A stretch of 16,100 nucleotides of DNA from JBBQHX01 sp035306065 (GTDB taxonomy: Bacteria > Gemmatimonadota > Gemmatimonadetes > Gemmatimonadales > Gemmatimonadaceae): the NCBI GenBank assembly GCA_035306065.1, contig DATGOL010000026.1:1-16100 (forward strand). The letters run 5' to 3'. Position numbers and translations under genes: made by a program. How positions within the stretch are numbered: the stretch's first letter is position 1; the number at the start of each line of letters is the position of its first letter. Shown piece after piece: positions 7,748-15,567 of this stretch. Under the pieces are notes generated by a model that was not told the DNA's origin, ran no database searches, and saw nothing but the letters and a program-made list of their open reading frames with translations.

Positions 7748-9327
7748 CAGGCGCGTCCTCCGGTGTTGAGGATGTTTACATTGCGAAAGCGCGCCGGCGG
7801 GCAGCCGTGGCTCACGGAGTTCACCTGGCCTGGCTCACCCTTTCCGTCACTGAACGTACCGCCGAGCCAGTAACTGTTCTGGCCGCCGATCATGTCCATG
7901 GAGTTCCAGAACTCCGGTGTGCGGCTCTGGTACGCCACGTCCTTCAGCATTCCCGTCACCTTGCCATCGCGAACCTCGTAGGCAACCTGGCCGGAGAACT
8001 GGAAGTTGTAGCGCTGCTGGTCAATGGACCACGAACCGCGATTCTTTACGATGATGCCGCGCTGCGTGTCTGCCACGATGTCGTCAAGCGAGATGTCTGC
8101 CTCGCCAGGCATGAGCGACACGTTCGGCATGCGCTGGAAGGGAACGTCGCTCCACGACTGCGCGAACGAGCAGCCGTGCGACCGCGTAACACCCGTGAGC
8201 GGCGCAATCCACGCAGCCTGTTCGCGGGTGGTCTGGTAATCCTTGAAGATCCCGTTTTCCACGATCATCCAGTCTTCCGCCGGAACGCCTTCGTCGTCCC
8301 AACCCACGCGGGCGAGTGAATTCTCCTGCGTGCGGTCTGCGCGAATGTTCATGAAGTCCGGGCCGTAGCGGAACTTGTTCAGGAACTCGGATGGCGGCGC
8401 CAGAAAGCTCGTGCCGGCGTAGTTTGCCTCGTAACCCATTGCGCGATCGAGTTCGGTTGGGTGCCCGATGCTCTCGTGAATAGTGAGCCAGAGGTTGGAC
8501 GGATCGAGAATGAGGTCATAGCGTCCCACGTCCACACTGCGCGCCGAGAGCTTCTCATTTGCGAGCTCTGCCCATGCCGGTGCGTTGCCGGGCATGTCTG
8601 CGCCGGTGATGTACTCCCAGCCAGACCCGCGAGGCGCAAGCTCATGGGTGTAGCTCTGGAAGTCGCCCTGTGCAATTGCAGTTGCCGTAAAGCTGGGCCC
8701 GACGCGGTAGAAGGTCTGGGTGACGAGTGTGCCGTCTGTGGTGCCCAGAGTTTTCTCTTCGCGGAGCAGCTGCATGCCGGAGTTCACGAACCGCACGTTA
8801 GGAACCCTGAGTGCAGCTTCGTTGGCTGCGAACAGCAACTCCACTTTCTCCTCGATAGGCACTTCCAGCGGATCGCGCTGAACGGGCGTTTTCCACTCGC
8901 CGCGCTGTGCTGCGAGCGGTGCAAGCTCAACCGGGCGCTTCTGTACTCGCTTACCGGCGCGTGCAATGCGTGCTGCCTCACGCGCCGCCTGCTGCACGCC
9001 ATCCGGCGAAAGATCGCTGGTACCGGCAAAGCCCCACGCGCCGTCAACCAGTACGCGTACGCCGAGTCCGTAGGACTCGGTGTCGGACACGCCGGTGATC
9101 TGTCGTTCGCGAGTGCTCACGCCCTGCCGTCTGTAGCGCCCGACGCGGGCATCCGCGTAGGACGCTCCCGCATCGCGAGCGGCATCGAGCGCCTGCGTTA
9201 CGATGTCGGCCTGCGAGCGCGTTGGCAGAGGGGTGAGCAGCGTTGGCAGCGAATGCAGCTGGCGCGGAATCGCCGCCACTGCTGCCGCTGCCGCGGTGGT
9301 CTGGAGGAAGGTGCGACGGGATGCCAT
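7747..9327 (-). CDS. tldD: TldD-family metalloprotease subunit with Tat signal
   Basis: A 526-residue TldD protein. The zinc motif HExxxH appears as HESIGH (His284, Glu285, His289), followed by the conserved 'GYEANYAGTSFL' segment; the C-terminus has SHGCPPARFRNVNILNTGG, matching the family's Cys-containing end. The N-terminus is a twin-arginine signal: SRRTFLQ, an Ala-rich hydrophobic stretch (residues 10-20), then a probable cut near residues 25-40, so the folded, metal-loaded protein is probably exported. This makes it longer than the ~480-residue cytoplasmic E. coli protein. The ribosome-binding site is weak (AGGG close to the ATG). It forms a two-gene unit with tldE. Substrates cannot be read from the context. 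Confidence 0.92.
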   Translation of the reverse strand: MASRRTFLQTTAAAAAVAAIPRQLHSLPTLLTPLPTRSQADIVTQALDAARDAGASYADARVGRYRRQGVSTRERQITGVSDTESYGLGVRVLVDGAWGFAGTSDLSPDGVQQAAREAARIARAGKRVQKRPVELAPLAAQRGEWKTPVQRDPLEVPIEEKVELLFAANEAALRVPNVRFVNSGMQLLREEKTLGTTDGTLVTQTFYRVGPSFTATAIAQGDFQSYTHELAPRGSGWEYITGADMPGNAPAWAELANEKLSARSVDVGRYDLILDPSNLWLTIHESIGHPTELDRAMGYEANYAGTSFLAPPSEFLNKFRYGPDFMNIRADRTQENSLARVGWDDEGVPAEDWMIVENGIFKDYQTTREQAAWIAPLTGVTRSHGCSFAQSWSDVPFQRMPNVSLMPGEADISLDDIVADTQRGIIVKNRGSWSIDQQRYNFQFSGQVAYEVRDGKVTGMLKDVAYQSRTPEFWNSMDMIGGQNSYWLGGTFSDGKGEPGQVNSVSHGCPPARFRNVNILNTGGRA

Positions 9328-9652
9328 GGGCCCTGTGGTTGGAGACAGATACTGCTCGGCACCGGGTGAACCGAAACGATTCGCCTGTGGTCGGGAGCCG
9401 GACGCTCGGTCATGGCTGCAGTGAAAGCCACCCGGCTGGTTCTCCCTGGTTTACGCCCTCGGCGCTTTGGGCGCTGGACGCCACCCAGGATTTCCGGCGC
9501 CGGACATTCCCGCTTCCTTCCAACCCTGTCCCGTCACCGCTCCCGGCGCTGGCCGAATATAACAAGGGCGCGGAGTCAGTGACCCCGCGCCCTGTCCCAC
9601 TGCTGACCTTGGCGCAGCGCGGCCAGCAGCGCCGGCCGCGGCCGTAATCCCA
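9328..9652 (-). other. Intergenic region between the efflux operon end and tldD
   Basis: These 325 nt contain no convincing gene. On the minus strand, the efflux operon ends at 9653, and a hairpin with arms CGCGGCC (9618-9624) and GGCCGCG (9634-9640) follows directly; the stronger terminator is listed separately. The rest (9328-9550) should hold the tldD promoter, but no clear -35/-10 pair was seen. Confidence 0.6.
9553..9593 (-). terminator. Rho-independent terminator of the TolC-MFP-permease operon
   Basis: On the minus strand, AGGGCGCGG (9593-9585) and its exact complement (9573-9565) form a 9-bp GC stem. The loop holds a further small GTCA/TGAC pairing. The sequence after the stem reads TTGTTATATTCGG, a U-rich tail in a GC-rich region. 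It lies 60 nt after the permease stop. Confidence 0.8.
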
Positions 9653-10876
9653 CTACTCGTAACGCAACGCCACGATCGGGTCCAGGCTGGCCGCACGACG
9701 CGCAGGCCACACCCCAAACACCACTCCCACTGCCGCGCTGAACGCGAAGGCGAGAATTACGGAGTCAATGGAAACCGCTGTACTGAAGCCTCCGAACGCC
9801 GATAACGCATACGCGCCTCCGGCACCGAGCAACACGCCCACCAGCCCGCCGAGCAGGCACAGTACCACCGCCTCGATGAGGAACTGGAGCAGCACGTTCA
9901 CCTTGGTTGCACCCAGGGCCTTTCGCACACCGATCTCCCGGGTGCGTTCAGTGACGGATACGAGCATGATGTTCATGATCCCGATACCGCCCACGAGAAG
10001 GCTCACGGCCGCTATGCCGGCCAGAAGGAAACCGAACACAGCCGTGGTTTCACCGATGGTGGTAAGGAAGTCGGCCTGGTTCCGGATGTTGAAGTTGTCC
10101 GGCTGACCGGGGCGCAGCTTCAGTTCACGACGCATGAGTCGCTGTATCTCCACCATGGTCTCCGGAATCTGCGCTTCGCTCGGCGCAAGCACGCTCAGCG
10201 AACGAAGCCGGTCCGTTCCGAGCACGCGGTAACGCGCCGTCTGGATGGGGATGAGCACCTGGTCATCCGGATCCTGCCAGCCGCTTCCCTGGCCCTTGGA
10301 CTCCAGCACACCGATCACCTCGAACAGAAGTCCGCGAATTCGTACGTTCTGCCCCAGGATTACTCCGGGATTTTCTATCTGCAGTGACTGCAGCACCGAA
10401 GGCCCGACCACTGCCACACGCTGACGTGAGGCGTCTTCACCAGCCGTGAACATTCTGCCGTATTCCACCGAGAAGTTCCGGACTTCCAGAAAGTTGGCGG
10501 TGGTACCGATAATCTCGGTGTTGGTGTTCCGGTTCAGGTACTGCAGGGTGAGTCGGCGAGACATCTCCGGCTGAACTGCCTTGGTAACCTGAGCGCGCTC
10601 GGCAATGTTCGTGGCGTTCTCGAGAGTGATTCGAGCGCGGTCTACATTGCTGGCCACGCCGCCCATTCCCCGGGCGGCTCCTGGCTGCACCGTGAGCAGC
10701 GTGGTGCCGAGTGACGCAATACGGTCTGCCACCGCGTCCTGCGCTCCACGTCCCAGTGCCACCATGGTGATCACGGCGGACACACCGATCACGATGCCGA
10801 GCATGGTGAGGAAGGAGCGCAGCTTGTTCGCGCGCAGCGCGCTAAGCGCAACGAGCAGGGTCTCGGCAAAGAGCAT
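9653..10876 (-). CDS. MacB-type ABC transporter permease (FtsX domain), ATPase missing
   Basis: A 407-residue permease of the MacB/YknZ type. TM1 lies at about residues 20-42 (FLTMLGIVIGVSAVITMVAL), a periplasmic MacB core domain at 43-275, and the FtsX domain at 277-405 with three membrane segments (about 277-305, 328-360, 372-392). The MNIMLVSVTERTREIGVRKA coupling loop and PARRAASLDPIVALRYE end are classic for the family. These transporters are mechanotransmitters working with a membrane-fusion protein and TolC. It starts 1 nt after the membrane-fusion gene, so it is cotranscribed. No nucleotide-binding domain is fused or encoded alongside; the ATPase must come from elsewhere. Confidence 0.93.
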   Translation of the reverse strand: MLFAETLLVALSALRANKLRSFLTMLGIVIGVSAVITMVALGRGAQDAVADRIASLGTTLLTVQPGAARGMGGVASNVDRARITLENATNIAERAQVTKAVQPEMSRRLTLQYLNRNTNTEIIGTTANFLEVRNFSVEYGRMFTAGEDASRQRVAVVGPSVLQSLQIENPGVILGQNVRIRGLLFEVIGVLESKGQGSGWQDPDDQVLIPIQTARYRVLGTDRLRSLSVLAPSEAQIPETMVEIQRLMRRELKLRPGQPDNFNIRNQADFLTTIGETTAVFGFLLAGIAAVSLLVGGIGIMNIMLVSVTERTREIGVRKALGATKVNVLLQFLIEAVVLCLLGGLVGVLLGAGGAYALSAFGGFSTAVSIDSVILAFAFSAAVGVVFGVWPARRAASLDPIVALRYE

Positions 10877-10877
10877 G

Positions 10878-12371
10878 TCAGTTGCCTCCGGTGTTACGCT
10901 CCAGCCCCGGCAGCGAGGTGCGTGAGCGAATGCGTTCCTGCATTTCCTGGCGCTGTGCCTCGAGTGCCACGGCAGCGAGAAGGGCCACCTGCTCGCCTTC
11001 CTCCAGGCCGCGGATGATCTCTGCGTAGTCGTAGTCGCTCACGCCCATGAGCACCACGCGGGGCTCGAACGACAGCGGCGCCTTGGACACGAAGACGATA
11101 GCGGGAGTGCCACCGCCGGCACGGCGTGCGCCGCCCATGGCTCCGCGGGGAGCACCGCCGCCGCCCTGACGCATCATGCCGGCCGGGGGACCGCCGCCAC
11201 CGGGGCCCTGGGCGAGCACCATCGGCGCGCCGGCCGAAGCACCGCGCGTGTCGCCGGCGGCAGGCGCGGCGGGCGTTGCGGACTCGGCGGTGTCACCCGC
11301 GGGACGCTGCGGGCCGCCCATCAGGGCCGCCATCTGCGTACGAATGGCCTCCTCGGCTGCCTCGCGGCTCATGCCAAGTGCCATTGCGGTAGGTACGGCA
11401 TCCTGCATGGTGCGGATGGCGTCCACAGGTACGGCAAGCACGTTCTCGCGACGATTCACCAGCACCGAAACCTCGCCGTTCATTCCGGGCAGAAGCAGGC
11501 TCTCCTGGTTGTCGAGCGTGATGAGAACCGGGAACATGGTGACGCTCTGGTCCACCACTGCCTGGGGCTCGACCTTCTCCACTTCGCCGATGAACGGACG
11601 GTTCGGGTAGGCGTCAACCGTAACGCGGGCAGTGAGCCCAACGCGCACCTGGCCGATGTCGGTCTCGTTGACCATGGCCCGAACGCGAACGCGATCGAGG
11701 TTGGCCATGTTCATGAGGGTGGTACCACCGCTGGCGGAGCTCGTTGCGGAAACGATCACCTGTCCCGGCGAGACCAGCCGGTCGATGATGGTGCCGCGTG
11801 AGGGCGCGCGCACTGTGGCCTCGTCCAGGCGCTGCTGGGCAAGGTCAACATCGATGCGGGCGCGGATGAGCGACGCCTGAGCATTCTCCAGTTCCAGCGA
11901 ACTGGATTCGAGCTCCTGCGAGGTTACTACCTGGGCCTCGTAGAGTTCCTGCGTGCGCTTGCGCTGTGCCTGCGCGACATCCAGGCGAGCCTGCGATGCG
12001 CGTTCGTCTGCCACTGCCTGGTTGAGGTTGTTCCGCATCTCGCGCGTGTCGAGCTGCACGAGCAGGTCGCCAGGCTTCACTTCGTCACCGCTCTCGATTG
12101 GCAGCTCGGTGATCTGGCCCGAAGCGCGCGACTTCACCTCGATGACATTGATCGGTTCCACAACGCCGGTTGCCTCGGCATTGATCACGATCGTGCGACG
12201 CTCCACTGCCGCAAGTTCGACGGTCGGTGAGGCTACCTCTTCCTTCTTGCATGCTGCAAGGACGGTGAGAAGCGCAAGCGCTGCAATGGCTGTACTGCGA
12301 CGTGAGGGAATCAACGATGTCTCCGGAATGAAGCGGCTGCGCCGCGCTGCGGTGTCGGTGTAGTCAGGCAT
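10878..12371 (-). CDS. Membrane-fusion (periplasmic adaptor) lipoprotein of tripartite efflux system
   Basis: An HlyD/MacA-type adaptor of 497 residues. Order: lipobox LAAC (Cys41), lipoyl half-domain (about 72-110, SRASGQITELPIESGDEVKP), coiled-coil hairpin (about 110-185), second lipoyl half (ATVRAPSRGTIIDRLVSPGQ), beta-barrel (about 225-300), then membrane-proximal part. An insert of roughly 100 residues, rich in Ala, Gly, Met and Arg (about 325-420), interrupts the last domain. The ATG overlaps the tolC-like stop by one base. An internal TTG at 12314 has GGAG (12324-12321) 6 nt upstream and would give a standard 22-residue lipoprotein signal (IPSRRSTAIAALALLTVLAAC), so it may be the true start. 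Adaptors link inner-membrane pumps to TolC. Confidence 0.92.
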   Translation of the reverse strand: MPDYTDTAARRSRFIPETSLIPSRRSTAIAALALLTVLAACKKEEVASPTVELAAVERRTIVINAEATGVVEPINVIEVKSRASGQITELPIESGDEVKPGDLLVQLDTREMRNNLNQAVADERASQARLDVAQAQRKRTQELYEAQVVTSQELESSSLELENAQASLIRARIDVDLAQQRLDEATVRAPSRGTIIDRLVSPGQVIVSATSSASGGTTLMNMANLDRVRVRAMVNETDIGQVRVGLTARVTVDAYPNRPFIGEVEKVEPQAVVDQSVTMFPVLITLDNQESLLLPGMNGEVSVLVNRRENVLAVPVDAIRTMQDAVPTAMALGMSREAAEEAIRTQMAALMGGPQRPAGDTAESATPAAPAAGDTRGASAGAPMVLAQGPGGGGPPAGMMRQGGGGAPRGAMGGARRAGGGTPAIVFVSKAPLSFEPRVVLMGVSDYDYAEIIRGLEEGEQVALLAAVALEAQRQEMQERIRSRTSLPGLERNTGGN

Positions 12372-13720
12372 CAGAGGTCTCGTCCGACGATGGCTTCGAT
12401 CTGCGCCTTGGCAACGCGTGCATCACGACGCGCCTGAATGAGCGACAGTCTGGCCTGGTTCAACGTGGACTGCGATGTGAGAACATCGAGCAGGGTACCT
12501 GCACCGAGTTCATAACGCTGGCGCTGCACGCGAAGGTCTTCCTCGGCAGCCTCGACCGATGCCTGCTGCAGCTCGATCCGAGCCTGCGCCAGTTCATAGA
12601 CGCCGTACGCCTGAATGAGGCTCTGCTCAGCTGCGAGCTGTGCGTCGCGAAGTGAGGCTTCCGCGTTGTCCTGGGCCACCCGTGCCTGAATGACCGCTGT
12701 TTCGCGCTGCAGGCCGTTGAACAGCGGGTAGGAGAGGGAGAACGAAACGCCCTTGGAGTTGGGGTTGCCGCTCTCGCCCATCAGCCAGAGGTTGCCGCCG
12801 CTGAAGCCACGCGACGACTGATTCACGCCGTAGTTGGCGCTCATGCTGACCGTGGGCCAGTAAGGCGCCATGGCTGCCTTTGCACTGGCGTTTGCGGCGG
12901 CAAGCGACGCAGTGGCCGTTCGCACGGCAGGAGCCTGCTGAGCGATACTGAACAGCGAAGTGCTGTCTCCCGCAAGCGTAATCGGCTCCAGCGTATCGCC
13001 GGGAACTGCGGTTACGAGCGACTTCTGTCCCGTGAAGCGGGTGAGTGATGCGCTCGCGTTTCGAACGTCCTGCTGTGCCTGCAGAATCGCGATCTCGGCG
13101 TTGCGAAGTTCAATGGCGGAGCGAAGCGAGTCGGACTTGGTTGCAGCGCCTGCCTGAACGCGGGCATTTGCCACGCGAAAGTTCTGCTGCGCCTGTTCGA
13201 ACTGCACTCGTGCTGCGCTTTCAGCCTCACGTGCGGCAAGTACGTTGTAGTACTGCTGCTTTACGCTCAGCGCCACTTCGAATTCGCGCAGCGTGGTGTT
13301 GGATTCGGCAGCGGCCTGGTCGGCGCGGCTGGCGGTGATCTCGCGGAAACGTGATCCGCCGTCGAACAGCGTGAGGCTGGCGTTGAGTCCGTTACGGAAG
13401 CTCCACGGGTCGCCGCGGTTGGGAACCAGCTCGCCCTGGAAGTAGGTGACGCCCGTCGAGTAGCCGCTGCTTGCGCTGAAGTTCAGCGAGGGCAGAAAGG
13501 CTGCGTAGGAGCGACGAAGGTTGGCCGAGGAGGTGCGAAGCTGGCCGCGTGCCTGAATGGTCTGCGGGTGGAACTGGTGCGCGAGGCGCACGGCTTCGTC
13601 CAGGGAGATCGGACGGGCATTGAGCTCCATGGGCGGTGGGGGCGCGGGAACCGCGCCGGGCGCCTGGGCCACGAGCAGAGTGGGCAGGAAAAGAAGACCC
13701 GCCACGGCCAACGATTTCAT
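12371..13720 (-). CDS. TolC-family outer-membrane efflux protein
   Basis: A 449-residue outer-membrane factor. Signal peptide residues 1-20 (LLFLPTLLVAQA), then a Pro-rich linker, and two related OEP repeats (about 37-230 and 250-447). Each has long helices with 'DEAVRLAHQFHPQTIQARGQ'-type beginnings and a beta stretch (LNASLTLFDGGSRFRE; SFSLSYPLFNGLQRE). It forms trimers that give the exit channel of tripartite pumps. The start is supported by GAGGA (13729-13725), 4 nt upstream. It is the first gene of a tightly packed operon with the adaptor and MacB-type permease. Substrate is not evident. Confidence 0.93.
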   Translation of the reverse strand: MKSLAVAGLLFLPTLLVAQAPGAVPAPPPPMELNARPISLDEAVRLAHQFHPQTIQARGQLRTSSANLRRSYAAFLPSLNFSASSGYSTGVTYFQGELVPNRGDPWSFRNGLNASLTLFDGGSRFREITASRADQAAAESNTTLREFEVALSVKQQYYNVLAAREAESAARVQFEQAQQNFRVANARVQAGAATKSDSLRSAIELRNAEIAILQAQQDVRNASASLTRFTGQKSLVTAVPGDTLEPITLAGDSTSLFSIAQQAPAVRTATASLAAANASAKAAMAPYWPTVSMSANYGVNQSSRGFSGGNLWLMGESGNPNSKGVSFSLSYPLFNGLQRETAVIQARVAQDNAEASLRDAQLAAEQSLIQAYGVYELAQARIELQQASVEAAEEDLRVQRQRYELGAGTLLDVLTSQSTLNQARLSLIQARRDARVAKAQIEAIVGRDL

Positions 13721-13820
13721 GGTATCCTCGGTTCAGATCACAAGACGCCGGCAGGTGCCGGAGTCGGTTTGTTAGTGTTCAGGTGCACGACCTGCTCGGC
13801 ACGTTGCCTTCATCTACGCC

Positions 13821-13858
13821 CAAGGGCGCGCCGGCGCTGCAAGCCAGGCGCGCCCTTG
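13821..13858 (-). terminator. Strong hairpin between the sigma cassette and the efflux operon
   Basis: CAAGGGCGCGCC (13821-13832) pairs exactly with GGCGCGCCCTTG (13847-13858): a 12-bp stem with a 14-nt loop. It follows the Spy-like gene by 48 nt on the minus strand, so termination there would separate the two operons. No T-run follows on either strand, so termination is not certain; partial readthrough into tolC is possible. Confidence 0.5.
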
Positions 13859-13905
13859 CCGACGCATCCCTGCTGCGGCGACCTGCGCCGCACGACAGCC
13901 AGACG

Positions 13906-14298
13906 TCAGTCGCGCGAGTGCGCGCTGTCACCTTCGACGTGCCGCTCCCGGTCCCTCTGTCGCAGGGCTTCCAGTCTGGAGAGCTGCTCGGGCGTGAGCA
14001 TCGAGCGGAATTCCACACTGGCGCTGTCCCTTACAGCGCGAGTCATTGGGCGAACCGAGTCGTAGATGGAGTCGAGCCTGGCGTTTCGCGCGTCGAGCAG
14101 GATGTTCATCCGTACTCGTTGCTCCTCGTTGAGCCCTACGTCATCGGCGAAGCGATCGCGCGCTTCCTGACGACTCACTTCTTCTTCCTGGCAAACCGCA
14201 TCGGGGCGAATGACCCTGTCAGCAGTAAAGCCGAGGACGCCGCCCAGCAACACGGCGCCGAGGAGAAGCGTGAGCGCGACCGACTTCGACCCCGTCAT
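13906..14298 (-). CDS. Spy/CpxP-like (heavy-metal-resistance domain) periplasmic protein
   Basis: A 130-residue protein with a membrane anchor or uncleaved signal at about residues 7-25. The rest is helical and carries two LTxxQ-like motifs: LNEEQ (56-60) and LTPEQ (101-105). These are signatures of the Spy/CpxP/CnrX family of periplasmic stress sensors and chaperones. It sits 8 nt after the anti-sigma gene, with GAGG close to its ATG, in the order sigma, anti-sigma, sensor known from CnrYXH-type nickel/cobalt systems. Only two His residues (120 and 127) and Cys36 could bind metal, both His in a charged tail, so direct metal sensing is doubtful. A chaperone or envelope-stress sensor is an alternative. 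Confidence 0.75.
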   Translation of the reverse strand: MTGSKSVALTLLLGAVLLGGVLGFTADRVIRPDAVCQEEEVSRQEARDRFADDVGLNEEQRVRMNILLDARNARLDSIYDSVRPMTRAVRDSASVEFRSMLTPEQLSRLEALRQRDRERHVEGDSAHSRD

Positions 14299-14306
14299 AC
14301 CTCGCC

Positions 14307-14723
14307 TCAGTGTGGTAGGACGCCGGGTAGCGCCCTTTCGTTAACGTCTGGCTCGCGACTTTCCGGCTCAACGTCATACGAAAAAGCCAGAGCCTCGTTG
14401 ACCACTGCCTCGTAGGCAGCGAACGAAGCCTCATCACGCTGCTCGACTGAAACGAGCAGTGCCGTGGCGACGATAATGGCCACCGCTGCGGCCATTGCTG
14501 CCGTGCGCGACCATTCCGCCATCACCTGCCACCATTCGGCAGACGTGCGCCCGAGAACGCGTGCCATGATACGCTCCTCGAGTCCATCCCAGTACGCCTC
14601 ATCCCGCGGGGGGGCATGCATGTCCCGAAGGGCCTTGCGCACCGGAGCATCCAGCGGAGCAGACGCCTGGTCAATGAAACCGGCACCCCCCGCATTCATT
14701 CCAGCGTCGTTGTCAGAAGTCAT
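14307..14723 (-). CDS. Membrane-anchored anti-sigma factor
   Basis: A 138-residue protein with a cytoplasmic N-terminal part (about residues 1-70, including 'VRKALRDMHAPPRDEAYWDG' and 'LEERIMARVL'), one membrane helix at about 74-92 (AAMAAAVAIIVATALLVSV) and a short periplasmic tail. Its start overlaps the sigma gene stop (ATGA, 14723-14720), typical of coupled sigma/anti-sigma pairs. No HxxxCxxC zinc motif is seen, so it is not a ZAS-type anti-sigma. It presumably holds the ECF sigma at the membrane until a periplasmic signal releases it. Assignment rests on topology and position, with weak sequence evidence. Confidence 0.75.
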   Translation of the reverse strand: MTSDNDAGMNAGGAGFIDQASAPLDAPVRKALRDMHAPPRDEAYWDGLEERIMARVLGRTSAEWWQVMAEWSRTAAMAAAVAIIVATALLVSVEQRDEASFAAYEAVVNEALAFSYDVEPESREPDVNERALPGVLPH

Positions 14724-15358
14724 AGATGTATCCTCATGTCACCGAGGTGTCGTCGCAGCGCGACCCGTGCATGATGCAGGTCGCTGCGCGCCGTACCCTC
14801 CGGAATATCCAGCATTTCACCAATTTCAGCGTGCTTGTAGCCCTCCACATCGTGAAGGACGATTACAGCCCGTTGACGCTGCGAAAGTTGCAGCAGCGCC
14901 TCCTCGAGCCGTGCCCGCAGGTCAGCACCCTCCGCGGCATCACGGAACGGAGCGGCAACCGAATCTGGTAACTCTTCGGCCGTTCGCACCCTCCGCCTGC
15001 GCGTGAGATCCAGCGAGGCATTTACCACTATGCGGTGCAGCCATGCACCGAACGCCTGCTCCGGCCTGAACCGGTGCAGGGCCTTGTAAGCGTGCAGGAA
15101 GGCGTCCTGAACCGCATCTTCCGCGTCTTCGTGGGTTCCCACTACGGCGCGTGCCACCGCATACGCCCTGCGCTGATGAATGCGCACGAGCGCCGAAAAG
15201 GCGGACGTTTCCCCCTGCTGCGCCTTGATGATGAGCGCACGCTCGTGGGACAGCGGGTCGCTGTCTGCGGAGTGCGCAGGGCCGTTCGCCGGCGTGGGCC
15301 TGTCAGGCACGCGCCGGGGCAACGGGTATGGGCTGTGTAGTGCGATGGCTGCGGACAT
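14720..15358 (-). CDS. ECF-type RNA polymerase sigma factor
   Basis: A 212-residue sigma-70 factor with regions 2 and 4 only. Region 2 (about 52-122) shows AVVGTHEDAEDAVQDAFLHA and AFGAWLHRIVVNASLDLTRR. Region 4 (about 150-205) shows LSQRQRAVIVLHDVEGYKHA, then EIGEMLDIPEGTARSDLHHA with the HTH. About 37 Pro-rich residues precede region 2. AAGGA (15365-15361) lies near the ATG but with only 2 nt spacing. It is the first gene of the sigma, anti-sigma, Spy-like cassette. ECF factors are often autoregulated, but no GGAAC-N16/17-CGTC element with proper spacing was found upstream (a GGAAC at 15487-15483 is 23 nt from CGTC). Confidence 0.93.
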   Translation of the reverse strand: MSAAIALHSPYPLPRRVPDRPTPANGPAHSADSDPLSHERALIIKAQQGETSAFSALVRIHQRRAYAVARAVVGTHEDAEDAVQDAFLHAYKALHRFRPEQAFGAWLHRIVVNASLDLTRRRRVRTAEELPDSVAAPFRDAAEGADLRARLEEALLQLSQRQRAVIVLHDVEGYKHAEIGEMLDIPEGTARSDLHHARVALRRHLGDMRIHL

Positions 15359-15460
15359 ATTCCTTGTTCACGCGGTCACTCTCACTACGAAGGACGGTCG
15401 GGAAGCGTTGGAAGACACCGCCTCGATTGCTGCTGGCGAGGTTCGGAGATTACAGGACGG

Positions 15461-15495
15461 AAAACCCCGCACCTTCGGCTCTGTTCCGGTGGGGG
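15461..15495 (-). terminator. Candidate terminator of the HD-domain gene
   Basis: On the minus strand CCCCACC (15494-15488) can pair with GGT and GGGG around a 2-nt GC bulge (15473-15465), followed at once by TTTT (15464-15461). It lies about 75 nt after the HD gene stop and upstream of the sigma gene. The bulge and short T-run keep confidence moderate. Confidence 0.45.
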
Positions 15496-15567
15496 CCGGA
15501 GAGTAGTCGCTACGGCGCCTGCGGCGAAGGGGAGGAGAAGGCCGGGGATGTGCCGAAAACGCGCTGC

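Noticed and set aside
8461..9369. 302-codon plus-strand open frame opposite tldD
   Set aside because: It lies fully opposite a confidently identified gene, has unusual Cys/Arg/His-rich composition and no recognisable domain.
13636..14415. 259-codon plus-strand open frame spanning the Spy-like gene and part of the anti-sigma gene
   Set aside because: Composition is not protein-like, it crosses a strong hairpin and is antisense to a coupled sigma cassette.
15449..15487. ECF promoter upstream of the sigma gene (GGAAC ... CGTC)
   Set aside because: The two elements are 23 nt apart on the minus strand, too far for an ECF promoter (about 16-17 nt); the nearby TGTAAT has no matching -35.
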